The notes under the pieces were generated by a model, which searched no databases, had not been told where the DNA came from, and saw only the letters and a list, made by a program, of their open reading frames with translations. Source: Paracoccus sp. (in: a-proteobacteria) (lineage in GTDB: Bacteria; Pseudomonadota; Alphaproteobacteria; Rhodobacterales; Rhodobacteraceae). Taken from it: 64,000 nucleotides of DNA. The translations under genes and the position numbers were made by a program. The stretch covers positions 62,001 through 126,000 of the forward strand of contig NZ_JAUNTO010000006.1 in the NCBI RefSeq assembly GCF_030538655.1. Reading direction: 5' to 3'. The first letter of the stretch is position 1. Each line of letters begins with the position of its first letter. Positions 41,659 to 52,547 of this stretch are shown here, piece by piece.

Positions 41659-42351
41659 ATGCTGAAACTGACCCCGATCCTGCTGATCCTCGCTTATGCC
41701 GCTGCGATGTGGTTCTTTTCTGTGTGGCGGCTGCGGGCGGAACTGGATGCACGCTCAACGCCACTGAACCATCCCCGGCTGAACCCTCTGCTGGATCGTT
41801 TGGGACAGGCGATGGGCATACCGCCGATCCGCGCACATATCTATGAGATCGAGCCGATCAACGGCCTTGCCGCCCCGGATGGCCGTATCTTCCTGACCCG
41901 AGGCTTTATCCGTAAACTGGATGCCGGGCAGGTCACGCCCGAGGAACTGGCCTCGGTCATTGCGCATGAGTTGGGCCATGTCGCGCATGGTCACACCCGC
42001 CGCCGCATGGTCGATTTTGCCGGTCAGAACGTGATCCGGGTGGTTCTGGTCGGCGTGCTGGGGCGGTTTATTCCGTTCGTCGGCGCGTGGATCGCAAATC
42101 TTGTGTCCTCGGCCATTGCCGCCCGCCTGTCGCAGCAGGATGAATACGAGGCCGATGCCTTTGCCAGCGCGCTGTTGGTCAAGGCGGGCATCGGCACCGC
42201 GCCGCAGAAATCGCTGTTCGGGAAACTGGACGCCCTGACCGGCACGGGCACGGGCAGCGCCCCGGCCTGGCTGCTGTCGCACCCCCGCACCGACAAGCGT
42301 ATCGCCGCCATTCAGGCGAATGAAGCACGCTGGTCGGAACAGACGCGCTGA
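41659..42351 (+). CDS. M48-family membrane metallopeptidase
   Basis: 230 residues from the ATG at 41659 (MLKLTPILLILAYAAAMWFFS, a single N-terminal membrane anchor); a longer open frame back to 41392 has no similarity and is rejected. HELGH at 103-107 is the zinc motif and DEYEADAFA supplies the third ligand, as in HtpX/BepA/LoiP-type M48 peptidases. A second hydrophobic segment (VIRVVLVGVLGRFIPFVGAWI) follows the active site. Likely envelope protein quality control. It converges with the RTX gene 14 bp away. Confidence 0.88.
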   Translation: MLKLTPILLILAYAAAMWFFSVWRLRAELDARSTPLNHPRLNPLLDRLGQAMGIPPIRAHIYEIEPINGLAAPDGRIFLTRGFIRKLDAGQVTPEELASVIAHELGHVAHGHTRRRMVDFAGQNVIRVVLVGVLGRFIPFVGAWIANLVSSAIAARLSQQDEYEADAFASALLVKAGIGTAPQKSLFGKLDALTGTGTGSAPAWLLSHPRTDKRIAAIQANEARWSEQTR

Positions 42352-42365
42352 AGGCGGCGATTGGC

Positions 42366-44642
42366 TTAGGTAAAGATGAAATCGCTGGCGTCGATCTGGT
42401 TCAAATCAGCCCCGGCGACAACAACTGTCGTGCTGCCGGCAAAGCTGTTGTGAACCACCTGCACCCCGGCGGCGATCTTGGTGATATTCAGGCTGTAGAT
42501 CGAACCGGCGCCTTCGAATTCGATCTTGTCCAGCCCGTCTTGCCAGTCATTGATCCGCGCCCAGCCTTCGTTGCGGCCAAAGACAAAGGTGTCGGCCCCT
42601 GCCCCGCCCCACAACTGATCGCGTCCGGTGCCGCCGATCAGCCGGTCGGCCCCTGCGCCGCCGTAAAGGCTGTCGTTCCCGGCCCCGCCGTTCAGTGTGT
42701 CGTTGCCATTGCCGCCGCGCAGCACATCGGCACCATTACCGCCGTTCAGCCGGTCGTGGCCATTGCCGCCCTCAAGCGTGTCGTTCCCGGCCCCGCCATG
42801 CAGCGTGTCGTTACCGCCGCCGCCAAAGATACGGTCGTTCCCGGCATTCCCCCAGATCTGGTTCGCGCCATTATCGCCATAGATGGTATCGTTCCCCGAC
42901 CCGCCGATAACGTTTTCCACCTGCCGGATGATGTCGCGGCCATAGCCGGTGTCCTGCGCCCCGGTCAGCGCCAGCGAGACATTCGCCCCGGCCGAGCCGC
43001 TGAACCGCACTGCGTCGATCCCGGCGCCGCCGATGATCAGATCATTGCCCGCGCCACCGTCCAGCGTATCGTTGCCCGCACCGCCGCGCAGCGTGTCATG
43101 GCCTGCACCGCCAATCAGCAGATCGTTGCCATTGCCGCCCTCCAGACTGTCGCGACCATTCCCGCCATCCAGCGTGTCGTGACCATTGCCGCCCAGCAGG
43201 GTGTCATTACCTGCCCCGCCGATCAGACGATCATTGCCGCCCATGCCGGAAATCAGATCGTTGCCCGCACCGCCGTTCAGCACATTCGCGCCGCCGTTTC
43301 CGGTGAGGGTGTCATTGCCGTCCGCCGTGGTGACGTTTTCAATGGAAATCAGCCGGTCGCGGCCCGAGGACAGCGTATCCTGAAACCCGGTGATCCGCAG
43401 ATCGACGCGCGTGGCCGCATTCACGACATATTGCGCCGTATCCAGCCCGGTGCCGCCGCGCAGCACGTCATTTCCTTCGCCGCCGATCAGCGTGTCGTTA
43501 CCGCCATTGCCGAACAGCGTGTCGTTTCCGGCCCCCCCGCGAATCACGTTGTCGTTGTCCTGCCCGTGCAGTTCTTCGGGTGCACTGGTGCCATTCACAT
43601 CTCGTGCGTTCGAGGTGACTTTCAGCCTGAATTCGCCCGAAGGTGAGGAGCTGGAATCATTGCCCGTAACAGCGACAAAGAACGTGCCCCCGCCCGTCGA
43701 GGTATAGCTTAGCACATTCGACGATCCCTGCGTGCCCGTCACGCGGGTTCCCTGCGCATCCAGCAGCGTAAGGAAGTGATACCCCAGCTTGTCCAGCGTG
43801 CCGGTGCCGACCGATTCAAGGCGATAGGTCTGCCCCGCTGCCAGCGTGATCTTGAACCAGTCGGAATCGTTTCTGGCGTCAATCCGTCCGCTCAGGGCCT
43901 GACCCGTCACCATATTGCCTTCGGTCAGCGTGTCGCCGCGCACCTTGTCACGCATATCAGATACGAGACGATAATCGCCTGCGCCGTTAACCCGGCCATA
44001 ATAATCATAGACCGCGATATAAAAATCCCCGGTCTGGGCCGGACGATAGCCAAGCGCGGTGTTCGCGCCGACAGAGGTGATCTCGGTGCCATTGGCATCC
44101 ATCAGCGCGATGCGGCCGGTGCTTGTGTTCAGCGGGTTATTGCCACCGGCGCTGGTCAGAACGAAACCATGCGAATACCCTTCGGTCAGGGTGACGCGAT
44201 ACCAGTCAGAGTCGTATTTTTGCCCAAGGCTGCCGGTGGTTGCGCCATTAACCACCACACTGGCGTCCGTGATCGTGCCCCGCTTTACATCATCATTGAC
44301 ATTGGCATGGATGATATAATTGCCCGTCCGCTGATAAAGCCCCGCCATGCTGACGAAATAAGTGCCGGTCTCGGTCGCGGTAAATGAAACCGACGATGTT
44401 ACCGAAGACGTGTAAGAATCAGATCCTGTCAGCCGCAGACCATTCGAATCCAGAAGTGTAATACCCCCGGATTGCAGCGAATTCGGGCCACCATCGCCCG
44501 AAAAGCTGAATTCATAGCGTAGACCCGCGACAACATCAAAACGCCACCAATCGACATCCCCCGAAAAATCGATAGCACTGCGATACTGACCCGAGCCGGT
44601 GATCCGTGCCGTCGTGCTGGTGTTGCCAGGAATGTTTACCAT
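42366..44642 (-). CDS. RTX calcium-binding repeat protein with pre-peptidase C-terminal-like domains
   Basis: 758 residues without a signal peptide. Residues 1-345 hold three beta domains of the pre-peptidase C-terminal type (marked [18 protein letters not shown] and DSDWFKITL). From about residue 365 there are roughly thirty nonapeptides of the GGxGxDxLx type in three blocks, split by two spacers of 40-50 residues ([33 protein letters not shown]). The C-terminus ends DASDFIFT, a hydrophobic tail as in type I secretion substrates. It would fold on binding calcium outside the cell. No enzymatic domain is visible, and no type I secretion genes are adjacent. Confidence 0.92.
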   Translation of the reverse strand: MVNIPGNTSTTARITGSGQYRSAIDFSGDVDWWRFDVVAGLRYEFSFSGDGGPNSLQSGGITLLDSNGLRLTGSDSYTSSVTSSVSFTATETGTYFVSMAGLYQRTGNYIIHANVNDDVKRGTITDASVVVNGATTGSLGQKYDSDWYRVTLTEGYSHGFVLTSAGGNNPLNTSTGRIALMDANGTEITSVGANTALGYRPAQTGDFYIAVYDYYGRVNGAGDYRLVSDMRDKVRGDTLTEGNMVTGQALSGRIDARNDSDWFKITLAAGQTYRLESVGTGTLDKLGYHFLTLLDAQGTRVTGTQGSSNVLSYTSTGGGTFFVAVTGNDSSSSPSGEFRLKVTSNARDVNGTSAPEELHGQDNDNVIRGGAGNDTLFGNGGNDTLIGGEGNDVLRGGTGLDTAQYVVNAATRVDLRITGFQDTLSSGRDRLISIENVTTADGNDTLTGNGGANVLNGGAGNDLISGMGGNDRLIGGAGNDTLLGGNGHDTLDGGNGRDSLEGGNGNDLLIGGAGHDTLRGGAGNDTLDGGAGNDLIIGGAGIDAVRFSGSAGANVSLALTGAQDTGYGRDIIRQVENVIGGSGNDTIYGDNGANQIWGNAGNDRIFGGGGNDTLHGGAGNDTLEGGNGHDRLNGGNGADVLRGGNGNDTLNGGAGNDSLYGGAGADRLIGGTGRDQLWGGAGADTFVFGRNEGWARINDWQDGLDKIEFEGAGSIYSLNITKIAAGVQVVHNSFAGSTTVVVAGADLNQIDASDFIFT

Positions 44643-44826
44643 GGTCTGCCTCCCAAAGTAGCAATCGTTAACCTTTCCTACCCTTGGGGAAAGTCGCGTG
44701 GGCCGTCAAGCCTCAGATCATCGCAACCATCGCGGCGACCTTGCCACTATGGCTGTGCGACCTTAAGCCTCTTTCCTGAACCACCAGAGGATGACAATCT
44801 GCCCCGGAACGAATAACCAACTGACC

Positions 44827-46008
44827 ATGAACCGCATTTTTCGCCGCCGGGTGCTGTATATCCCCGGCTATGACCCGATCCCGCCGCGCCGCTACCGCGA
44901 GCTTTATCGCCGCGAGGGGGCCGATCAGGCGCGGATTTCCGGCTATACACTGGTGCAGGCGAATCGTGGGGATGACACCGGCTTTGGCTGGGCGGCGGAC
45001 AGCCGTATCAAGGGCGCACAGACCCATACCGAATTCGAAGTGCTGGTCTGGGGCGACATCGTGCAGGGGTCGATGGGGCGGTCGATTCCGGCCACCTATC
45101 TGCAACTGGCGCAGACGGTATGGGCTTATGTCGGTTCGGGGGCGTTGTGGCGGCTGATGCGGCTCAGGCGTGGGCCGGTGATCGCGGCGCTCTATCCGAT
45201 TGCGGTGCTACTGGCGCAACTGGTCGTGGCCTTGCTGCTGGCCGCGCTTGCGGCATGGGCTGTGGCGCATCTGTCGGGCTGGCTTGCAGCCCCGGTCGCC
45301 GCGCTGGTTTTTGCGGCGGTGCTGATGCTGTGGCGGCGGCTGGATGGCCGTATCTTCGCCTATTACCTGATGCATGATTACGCCCTGACCGCCCGGACTG
45401 GCGGTGCCTATCCGCCTGCGCTGGAAACCCGGATCGCCGCCTTTACCGACCGTATCGCGCAGGTTCTGGCGCAAGATTGGGACGAGGTGCTGATCGTCGG
45501 CCATTCCTCGGGTGCCTGTATCGCGGTGTCGGCGGTGGCTGACCTCCTGCGCCGGGGCACGTCGCCGCAACGGCTGTCGCTGATGACACTGGGTCACGTC
45601 GTGCCAATGCTGACGGCCCTGCCCCGCGCCGACCGGCTGCGCGCGGATCTGACCATGCTGGCCGGGCAGGATGGCATATTCTGGCTGGATGTCACCGCGC
45701 CGGGCGATGCCTGCTGCTTTGGCCTGTGTGATCCGGTAGCGGTGAACGGGCTGACCCCGCCGGGCGGCCAGCGCGGCCCGCTGGTCCTGTCGGCGGCCTT
45801 CACACAAACCCTGTCGCCCGAACGGCAAAGGGCGATGCGCTGGCGCTGGTTCCGGCGGCATTTTCAGTATCTTTGCGCCTTTGACCTGCCAAGGGATTAC
45901 GACTATTTCGCCATCACCGCCGGGCCGCAAAGCCTGCGCCAGCGGTTCGGCGCGCGCGGCCATTCGCCGGGGCGCATCACCCGCCCGGCACTGGCGATGC
46001 AGCCATGA
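44827..46008 (+). CDS. Membrane-associated alpha/beta-hydrolase-like protein
   Basis: 393 residues from the ATG at 44827. Begins VLYIPGYDPIPPRRYRELYRRE; GYDP is a common lid/oxyanion-type opening of lipase-like folds. Two hydrophobic segments lie near residues 125-170. The nucleophile elbow is GHSSGACIAVSA, near 222-233; the Asp and His of a triad are not assigned with confidence. It ends overlapping the P450 gene by ATGA, so they are translationally coupled and may act on the same lipid-like substrate. The substrate is unknown. Confidence 0.75.
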   Translation: MNRIFRRRVLYIPGYDPIPPRRYRELYRREGADQARISGYTLVQANRGDDTGFGWAADSRIKGAQTHTEFEVLVWGDIVQGSMGRSIPATYLQLAQTVWAYVGSGALWRLMRLRRGPVIAALYPIAVLLAQLVVALLLAALAAWAVAHLSGWLAAPVAALVFAAVLMLWRRLDGRIFAYYLMHDYALTARTGGAYPPALETRIAAFTDRIAQVLAQDWDEVLIVGHSSGACIAVSAVADLLRRGTSPQRLSLMTLGHVVPMLTALPRADRLRADLTMLAGQDGIFWLDVTAPGDACCFGLCDPVAVNGLTPPGGQRGPLVLSAAFTQTLSPERQRAMRWRWFRRHFQYLCAFDLPRDYDYFAITAGPQSLRQRFGARGHSPGRITRPALAMQP

Positions 46009-47351
46009 TCCCGCCCAAGCCCCCTGCCGCGCCCAAAGGCGGCGGTGTGCTGCGGCTGGCCCGAGCCTTTCGGCGCGATCTGTTGTCGGCCCTGCCCGCG
46101 CATCTCTATCACGCCCGCATGGCCGAGTTCCGCAGCCCGCTGATCCACAGCTTTTTCTGCAACGATCCGGCGCTGGTGCGGCTGGTGCTGTCGGAACGCC
46201 CCGGCGATTTCCCCAAATCCAACCGCCTGCGCGAAGGGCTGGCGCCGCTGCTGGGCCGGTCGGTCTTTGTCACAAACGGTGCCGAGTGGGAATTCCAGCG
46301 CCGCATCATCGACCCCGCCTTTGCGGGTGGGCGGCTGCATCTGATCTTTCCGGCAATGCGCGCCGCCGCCGAGGCCGCCCTGACCCGCCTGCCCCAAGGC
46401 GAACAGGACATTGAACCCGAATGCAGCCATGCCGCCGCCGACATCATCTTTCGCACGCTGTTTTCCCTGCCCATCGAACACGAAACCGCCAACCGCGTGT
46501 TCCATGCCTTCCGCGCCCATCAGGACGCGCAGCCGGTCGTCAACCCCGCCGCGCTGATCCCATGGCCTCGCTGGCTGCCCCGGCTACACGCGCGCCAGAC
46601 CCGGCGCACAGCGATGGAAATTCGCGGGCTGATCTCGGATATGGTCAACCGGCGGATGCAGGCAATCCAGAACGGCACCGCCCCCGACGATCTGGCTACC
46701 CGGATCATGACTACGCCCGATCCCGAAACCGGCCGCCGCTTTACCACTGCGGAAATGACCGATCAGGTGGCGATCTTTTTCCTGGCCGGGCATGAAACCA
46801 GCGCCGCCGCCTTGGCGTGGTCGCTGTGGCTGCTGGCCGCAAACCCCGAATGGCAGGCCCGCGTCAGTGCCGAAGCCGATGCCGCCGGACCGCTGACCAG
46901 CTTTGCCGATCTGTCTGCCTTGCGCCTGACCCGCAACACCTTCCGCGAGGCGATGCGCCTCTACCCGCCGGTGCCGATGATGGTGCGCCAAGTCACCAAA
47001 CCCGAAACCCTGCGCGACCGCCCGGCCAAACCGGGGGCGCAGATTGTGCTGTCGCCCTGGCACCTGCACCGGCACGACCGGATCTGGCCCGACCCCGACA
47101 GCTTTGACCCCGAACGGTGGGATCGCCCCGACAACCGCCACGCCGCGCGCAGCGCCTATATCCCCTTCTCGGTCGGCCCGCGTGTCTGCCCCGGCGCCGG
47201 TTTCGCGATGGCCGAAGGCGTGCTGATGCTGGCCCTCATCACCCGCCAGTTTCACCTGTCGCCCGGCGCACAAGCGCCGATCCCGCAGGCACGCCTGACC
47301 ACGCGCGGCCAGAACGGCATCCGTATCACGCTGAAACGCCGCACCCCCTGA
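46005..47351 (+). CDS. Cytochrome P450
   Basis: 448 residues. I-helix oxygen-activation motif FLAGHETSAA near 262-271, K-helix EAMR (ExxR) near 316, PERF-type region FDPERWDRP, and the heme loop FSVGPRVCPGAGFA with the thiolate cysteine near 395. No membrane anchor, so a soluble bacterial class I enzyme needing ferredoxin and reductase, neither encoded nearby. Overlaps the hydrolase stop by 4 bp. The substrate is unknown; fatty-acid or terpene-like compounds are usual for this subgroup. Followed by an inverted copy of the dispersed repeat. Confidence 0.92.
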   Translation: MIPPKPPAAPKGGGVLRLARAFRRDLLSALPAHLYHARMAEFRSPLIHSFFCNDPALVRLVLSERPGDFPKSNRLREGLAPLLGRSVFVTNGAEWEFQRRIIDPAFAGGRLHLIFPAMRAAAEAALTRLPQGEQDIEPECSHAAADIIFRTLFSLPIEHETANRVFHAFRAHQDAQPVVNPAALIPWPRWLPRLHARQTRRTAMEIRGLISDMVNRRMQAIQNGTAPDDLATRIMTTPDPETGRRFTTAEMTDQVAIFFLAGHETSAAALAWSLWLLAANPEWQARVSAEADAAGPLTSFADLSALRLTRNTFREAMRLYPPVPMMVRQVTKPETLRDRPAKPGAQIVLSPWHLHRHDRIWPDPDSFDPERWDRPDNRHAARSAYIPFSVGPRVCPGAGFAMAEGVLMLALITRQFHLSPGAQAPIPQARLTTRGQNGIRITLKRRTP

Positions 47352-47411
47352 CAGGCATCTTCTGTCCCGAAATATCCTCTGGGGGTCCGGGGGGCGAAGC
47401 GCCCCCGGCGG
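47352..47411 (-). repeat. Dispersed GC-rich intergenic repeat, copy B (inverted)
   Basis: Reads GAAATATCCTCT, then GGGGGTCCGGGGGG and CGAAGCGCCCCCGG: the reverse complement of the copies at 31331-31390 and 61767-61826. It lies between the convergent P450 and Pot-type ATPase genes. Confidence 0.75.
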
Positions 47412-47420
47412 CAACCGCGC

Positions 47421-48539
47421 CTATCGGAACAGCACCAAAGACCCCGGCGACCACGCCAGCCGGGTGCGCGACCCGACATCCTGCACATCGCGCCCGAACA
47501 CATTGCGCATGGAAATCCGCACAGGTTTCAGCGGGCCGCCGCGCTCCATCCCGTCCAGCCGCAGGTCGTAATAGGTCATGTCGCCGTAATAGACCACTTC
47601 GTCGATGGTGGCCTCGGTCTCGCGCGGCTGCGGGTTCTGGGCCGAAGGCGACAGCAGCGTCATCGTCTCGGGGCGAAAGCCGATCATCGGGGCGGTATCT
47701 TCGGGCGACAGGCGGCTGATCTGTCCGGGCGGCAGCATGACCTCGCCCAGACCCGGCACCTGAACGGTGACGTTGCCTGCCGCGTCCTCGCCGCGAATAT
47801 CGGCGGGCAGAAAGTTCATCACGCCGATGAAATCGGCCACGCGGCGATTGGCCGGGCGGGCATACAGCGCCTCGGGTCCGTCCAGTTGCGCAATCTCGCC
47901 CTCGAACATGACGGCGATACGATCAGACATGACCAGGGCTTCTTCCTGATCGTGTGTGACCAGAACAAAGGTGATGCCGACCTGCCGTTGCAGCTTGATC
48001 AGCTCGACCTGCATCTGCTCGCGCATCTTGCGATCCAGCGCGGACAGCGGTTCATCCAGCAGTAACACCTTGGGTTTCAGGATCAGCGCACGGGCCAGCG
48101 CCACCCGCTGCCGCTGCCCGCCCGACAGGGCATGAGCGGCGCGCGCCCCATACCCCTTCAGGCCGACCATGGCCAAAGCCTCATCCACCATGGCCGCCTT
48201 TTCCGCCTTGGATCGCGGGTCGCGGCGCAGACCAAAGGCGACATTCTGCGCCACGGTCAGATGCGGGAAAATCGCATAGGACTGGAACACCATATTGGTG
48301 GGGCGCTTGTTGGCGGGCACCTCCTCCATATGACGACCGTCGATCAGAACAGCACCGGATGAAATATCCTCGAACCCGGCAATGGTGCGCAAAAGCGTGG
48401 TCTTGCCGCAGCCCGACGGACCCAGCAGCGAAAAGAACTCGCCCTCGTGGATGGTCAGGTCGATCCCGCGCAGGGCGTGATAATCGCCGTAGTATTTATG
48501 CACATCCTGACATTCGATCATCGGTTTACGGTCGCTCAT
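47421..48539 (-). CDS. potA: Polyamine-type ABC transporter ATP-binding protein
   Basis: 372 residues. ATPase of a Pot/Opu-like importer: Walker A GPSGCGKTT, Q-loop FQSYAIFPHL, signature LSGGQRQR, Walker B LLLDEPLSALD, switch THDQEEAL, then a C-terminal TOBE domain (residues 250-372). Last gene of the minus-strand operon potB-potC-potA with 4-bp overlaps. There is no PotD-type binding protein in the operon, so spermidine or putrescine is a family-based guess. Confidence 0.88.
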   Translation of the reverse strand: MSDRKPMIECQDVHKYYGDYHALRGIDLTIHEGEFFSLLGPSGCGKTTLLRTIAGFEDISSGAVLIDGRHMEEVPANKRPTNMVFQSYAIFPHLTVAQNVAFGLRRDPRSKAEKAAMVDEALAMVGLKGYGARAAHALSGGQRQRVALARALILKPKVLLLDEPLSALDRKMREQMQVELIKLQRQVGITFVLVTHDQEEALVMSDRIAVMFEGEIAQLDGPEALYARPANRRVADFIGVMNFLPADIRGEDAAGNVTVQVPGLGEVMLPPGQISRLSPEDTAPMIGFRPETMTLLSPSAQNPQPRETEATIDEVVYYGDMTYYDLRLDGMERGGPLKPVRISMRNVFGRDVQDVGSRTRLAWSPGSLVLFR

Positions 48540-49357
48540 GACAGAAATCCTCCGCTGTCCTTCTTGCCGGTGCGGGCAACGCCACGGCGGCGGAAATACT
48601 CGGCTGTTGCCAACAAGATGATCGACAGCGCCACCAGCACGGTGCCAAGCGCCATAATCATCGGAATCGCCTTGGGAAAGCGCAGCTGGCTGAAGATATA
48701 GGTGGGCAGGGTCGGTTCATTCCCCGCCAGGAAAAAGGCGATGATGAACTCGTCCAGACTGATGGTGAACGAAATCAGCAGCGACGAAATCACCCCCGGC
48801 ATCACCAGTGGCAGGGTAATCAGCCGAAATGCGCCCCAGCGGGTTTCGCCCAGATCATAGGCCGCTTCCTCAAGCGAGGTATCCAGACTGGCAAAAGCGG
48901 TGGACAGAATGGCGACCGCATAAGGCATGCAGATCAGCGTATGGCCCAGAATGACCGTCCAGATCGACAGCGGCAGCCCGATGCCCAGCAATACCACCAA
49001 CAGCGACACCGCCACGATGATTTCGGGCAGCACCATGGGCAGCAGGATAAAGCCCATCATCGCGCCCTTGCCCGGAAAGCTGAACCGGGTCGAGGCGCGG
49101 GCGGCAAAGATCCCCAGACAGGTCGCCAGCACGGATGACGACACCGCAATCAGCAGCGAGTTCATCAGCGCCCGCCGCAGCGTCGGGTTGGCCCACATCT
49201 GCGTAAACCATTCGGTCGTGAATCCGTTCAGCGGAAAGGCGACGATGGTGCCGGAATTGAATGCGAAAGTCGGCAGCAAGGCGATCGGCGCATACAGAAA
49301 CAGCAGATACAGCAGCGCATAGGCGCGCAGGCCCGAACCTTGGAAACGCGCTCTCAT
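48536..49357 (-). CDS. potC: Polyamine-type ABC transporter permease (PotC family)
   Basis: 273 residues with six hydrophobic segments; the start is at AYALLYLLFLYAPIALLPTFAFN and the EAA loop ASLDTSLEEAAYDLGETRWGAFRLITLPLVMPG is typical of PotC. Overlaps potA and potB by 4 bp on either side. Confidence 0.88.
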   Translation of the reverse strand: MRARFQGSGLRAYALLYLLFLYAPIALLPTFAFNSGTIVAFPLNGFTTEWFTQMWANPTLRRALMNSLLIAVSSSVLATCLGIFAARASTRFSFPGKGAMMGFILLPMVLPEIIVAVSLLVVLLGIGLPLSIWTVILGHTLICMPYAVAILSTAFASLDTSLEEAAYDLGETRWGAFRLITLPLVMPGVISSLLISFTISLDEFIIAFFLAGNEPTLPTYIFSQLRFPKAIPMIMALGTVLVALSIILLATAEYFRRRGVARTGKKDSGGFLS

Positions 49358-50220
49358 TGCCGCACCTTCAGGAAACGCCGGTTCACGAACAGAAACAGCC
49401 CGCTGACCAGCCCGACAACCAGCATGGCGCTGATGGCGATGGCGGACCCCAACGGTTTGTTATCCAAGGGCAGCATCTGCGCCTGCACCATATTGGCGAT
49501 CATCGGAATGCGCCCGCCGCCGATCAGCGTCGGCGTAACGTAATCGCCCACAGTCGGGATGAACACGATCAGCACCGCCGCGATCACCCCCGGCATCGCC
49601 AGCGGCAGCGTGACGCGCCAGAATGTCATCGCCCGCGATTCGCCCAAGTCGCGCCCCGCCTCTAGCAAGGAACGGTCGATCTTTTCCAGCGCCACAAAGA
49701 TCGGCAGGATCGCAAAGGGCGCATAGGCGTGCGCCAGCGTCATCACGATGGCCCCCACCGTGCGCAGCATGGTGATGGGCTGATCCGTGATCCCCAGCCC
49801 CATCAGGGCCGAGTTGATAACGCCGTTCTGTTCCATGATGACGGACCACAGAAACACCCGGATCAGATAGCTGGTCCAGAACGGGATCGTTATCAGAAAC
49901 AGCCACAGCGCCTTGCGTTCGGGGCGCACCACAAAACTGACGTAATAGGCAATCGGAAAGGCCAGCAGCACGGTCACAGCCGTGACCGAAACCGACACAT
50001 ACAGCGACCGCCACATCAGTGCCCGCACCACCGGATCGGTCAGCACAAAGTGATAGTTTTCCCACGTCAGCGTCGGAATGATTTCCAGATAGCCATCGGT
50101 CAGAAAGCTGTAGGACAGGATCGTCAGCAGCGGTGCGGCCAGCACCAGCACCGCATAGATGAACGGCGGCGCGATCAGGGAATAGCCCTGTGCGGCCTCG
50201 GATCTGCGGCTTATTGCCAT
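49354..50220 (-). CDS. potB: Polyamine-type ABC transporter permease (PotB family)
   Basis: 288 residues with six hydrophobic segments. N-terminal SLIAPPFIYAVLVLAAPLLTILSYSF, then YLIRVFLWSVIMEQNGVIN, and the EAA loop KIDRSLLEAGRDLGESRAMTFWRVTLPLAMPG. First gene of the operon. The 135 bp upstream (50221-50355) contain a GTGTGCACAGG element similar to the units of the 11-bp arrays. Confidence 0.88.
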   Translation of the reverse strand: MAISRRSEAAQGYSLIAPPFIYAVLVLAAPLLTILSYSFLTDGYLEIIPTLTWENYHFVLTDPVVRALMWRSLYVSVSVTAVTVLLAFPIAYYVSFVVRPERKALWLFLITIPFWTSYLIRVFLWSVIMEQNGVINSALMGLGITDQPITMLRTVGAIVMTLAHAYAPFAILPIFVALEKIDRSLLEAGRDLGESRAMTFWRVTLPLAMPGVIAAVLIVFIPTVGDYVTPTLIGGGRIPMIANMVQAQMLPLDNKPLGSAIAISAMLVVGLVSGLFLFVNRRFLKVRQ

Positions 50221-50355
50221 ATGCCCCTCTGATTTGGCCCTGTGCGCTTTGGCGGATTCCTTTCACAAGCCGGGCGCAAGGAAAAGACCTTTCGCAGCGG
50301 CGGCCTGGCATTTTGGCGGATTGCACGCGCTGTGTGCACAGGTCGCCAGCCGGGG

Positions 50356-51120
50356 TCAGGTGCGCCAGTGCCCGGTTAGCGCCAGCCGGGCCAGCGCGGC
50401 GCGGCGACGGAATTCGGACGCAGCCGGTTGCGGAGCGAACGGGTCGGTCCCGGCGGCAATATCGCGCAGCACGGCCCGCGCCCCCGCGCCTGCAAACAGC
50501 GCGGCCGCAGCGCGGCGCGGGACGGCACGGCGTGGCGCGCGGGCGGCACGATCCAGCGCCGCCAGCCCCTCGGCTGCCAGGGCGCGCGCCGGGGCCGGAT
50601 CTGGCAGCGGAAAGCCCATGTTGATCGCAGTCAGTTGCGGCAGCGCACGCAACCATGCCGCCAGCCCCGCCCCGCGCGCCTGATCGGCCACAACCGCCGC
50701 ATCCGCGCCGCCCAAAGCGCTGGTCGCCGCCAACATCAGCCCGCCCGCCGTGGCATCGACATAAGTGACCACCTGATCCGCGTCCTGAAACGGCAGGCGT
50801 GCGCAATCACGCCGCCGCGCCTCGGCCAGCGGGGTCAGGCCGCCGGCGCGGTCGCCCCATGCCGCCCACAGCGGAGTCAGCACATCGTGCAGGGGCGGGG
50901 CGGTGCCCTGCCCCATCTCGGTCAGCCGGTCATCCCACCATTGCAGCCGCATTTCGGCCAGCATCGGTTCGGCAGATTGATACGGCGCGCGGGCCAATTC
51001 CAGGTTCAGCGCATACAGCGTCAGCAGCAAGGGGCGGTCAGCCGGGGCCGCCGCCATGGCCATGCCGAAACGTTCGGGGTCATGCTGGCGCAGCGCCTCG
51101 GCGCAGGCATTCAGGGTCAC
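50356..51120 (-). CDS. Squalene/phytoene synthase family protein
   Basis: 254 residues. All-helical isoprenoid-synthase fold related to squalene/phytoene synthases and to NDUFAF6, the mitochondrial complex I assembly factor. [13 protein letters not shown] (near 56-68) stands at the first aspartate-rich motif, and [13 protein letters not shown] matches the second region, but the full DxxxD pairs are not both evident, so catalysis is doubtful. A small Rhodobacterales protein of this type may be an assembly factor. Its start overlaps the cysS stop by 4 bp. Confidence 0.75.
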   Translation of the reverse strand: MTLNACAEALRQHDPERFGMAMAAAPADRPLLLTLYALNLELARAPYQSAEPMLAEMRLQWWDDRLTEMGQGTAPPLHDVLTPLWAAWGDRAGGLTPLAEARRRDCARLPFQDADQVVTYVDATAGGLMLAATSALGGADAAVVADQARGAGLAAWLRALPQLTAINMGFPLPDPAPARALAAEGLAALDRAARAPRRAVPRRAAAALFAGAGARAVLRDIAAGTDPFAPQPAASEFRRRAALARLALTGHWRT

Positions 51121-52520
51121 GCCATGTCCTCGGTCAGCCTGCGCAGACGGTCTACGTCAAAGCCCGGCGCCAGCGACCATTCCGCGCCCTGCGGCGTGTC
51201 CTTGACCTCGACCCCTGCCGCCGCAAAGCCGTCGCGGATCGCATCGGCGCGGGCGAAATCGCGGGCTTTGCGGGCGTCTTGGCGGGCGGTCAGCAGGCGG
51301 TCGATCAGCGCCGCCGCATCCTCGCCCGCCTGTGCCCAAGCGCCCATGCCCGGCTGCAAAAGCCCCAGCATTCGCGCCGAAGCCAGCAGCCCCGGCCCGT
51401 CGCCCTGCCCGGCCAGATCGTGCAGCACCGCCATCGCGCCCGCGACGTTCAGATCATCGGCCAGCGCCTCGATCACGGCGGGGGCGATGTCGCCGGGTTC
51501 GACACCTTCGGTCAGGTCGCGCCAGCGGCGCAGCACCGCCTCGGCCTCGCTCGCCTTGGCGGCAGTCCAGTCCATCGGCTTGCGGTAATGCGTGGACAGC
51601 AGCACAAAGCGGATCACCTCGCCCGGCACGCCAAGGCCCAGCAAATCACGCACGGTAAAGAAATTGCCCAAGGATTTGGACATCTTCTTGCCCTCGACCT
51701 GCAACATCTCGTTATGCAGCCAGATCTGCGCAAACCCCGCGCCGGGATGGGCGCAGCAGCTTTGCGCGACCTCGTTCTCGTGATGCGGGAACAGCAGATC
51801 AATCCCGCCGCCGTGAATGTCAAAGGCCGGGCCAAGCAGCTCCGCCGACATGGCGCTGCATTCGATATGCCAGCCGGGCCGCCCGTGACCCCAAGGGCTT
51901 TCCCAACCGGGCAGTTCGTCGCTGGAGGGTTTCCACAGCACGAAATCCATCGGATCACGCTTGTAGGGCGCCACCTCGACCCGCGCGCCGGCAATCATGT
52001 CATCGACGGAACGCCCTGAAAGACGGCCATATTCCGGGAAAGACCGCACATCGAACAGCACATGGCCGTCGGCCTCATAGGCGTGGCCGCGCGCGATCAG
52101 GCCGGAAATCATCGCCACCATCTGCGGGATATAGGCGGTCGCGCGGGGTTCATGATCGGGACGGGCGGCGCCAAGCGCGTCCATGTCGGCGTGATACCAG
52201 CTAATGGTTTCCTTGGTCCGCTGCGCGATCAATTCCTCAAGCGTGCCGCGCGCGCCAGCGGCCCGGAGGCGCGAGGCTTCTTCGTTGATCTTGTCGTCAA
52301 CATCGGTGAAGTTCCGCACGTAAGTCACGGCTTTGTCGCCATAAACATGGCGCAGCAGCCCCACCAGAACGTCGAACACCAGCACCGGGCGGGCATTGCC
52401 CAGATGGGCTCGGTCATAGACGGTCGGGCCGCACAGATACAGCCGCACATCGTTGGGATTCAGCGGCGTGAACGCCTCTTTCTTGCGCGTTTTGCTGTTC
52501 GTCAGGCGGATCGTGACCAT
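51117..52520 (-). CDS. cysS: Cysteinyl-tRNA synthetase
   Basis: 467 residues. Class I synthetase: [19 protein letters not shown] contains the HIGH-equivalent HLGN and the zinc cysteine Cys30; the other zinc ligands are in [10 protein letters not shown] and [16 protein letters not shown] is the KMSKS loop. The DALR-like helical domain and short C-terminal tail are complete. Translationally coupled to the downstream squalene/phytoene-synthase-like gene. Confidence 0.97.
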   Translation of the reverse strand: MVTIRLTNSKTRKKEAFTPLNPNDVRLYLCGPTVYDRAHLGNARPVLVFDVLVGLLRHVYGDKAVTYVRNFTDVDDKINEEASRLRAAGARGTLEELIAQRTKETISWYHADMDALGAARPDHEPRATAYIPQMVAMISGLIARGHAYEADGHVLFDVRSFPEYGRLSGRSVDDMIAGARVEVAPYKRDPMDFVLWKPSSDELPGWESPWGHGRPGWHIECSAMSAELLGPAFDIHGGGIDLLFPHHENEVAQSCCAHPGAGFAQIWLHNEMLQVEGKKMSKSLGNFFTVRDLLGLGVPGEVIRFVLLSTHYRKPMDWTAAKASEAEAVLRRWRDLTEGVEPGDIAPAVIEALADDLNVAGAMAVLHDLAGQGDGPGLLASARMLGLLQPGMGAWAQAGEDAAALIDRLLTARQDARKARDFARADAIRDGFAAAGVEVKDTPQGAEWSLAPGFDVDRLRRLTEDMA

Positions 52521-52547
52521 GATGGCATCCTCTCTTTCGAGGGCGAT

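Noticed and set aside
49460..50806. 448-codon minus-strand frame overlapping potB and the upstream gene
   Set aside because: Out-of-phase reading of potB and of the squalene/phytoene-synthase-like region; composition is shadow-like (Gly/Arg/Asp-rich).
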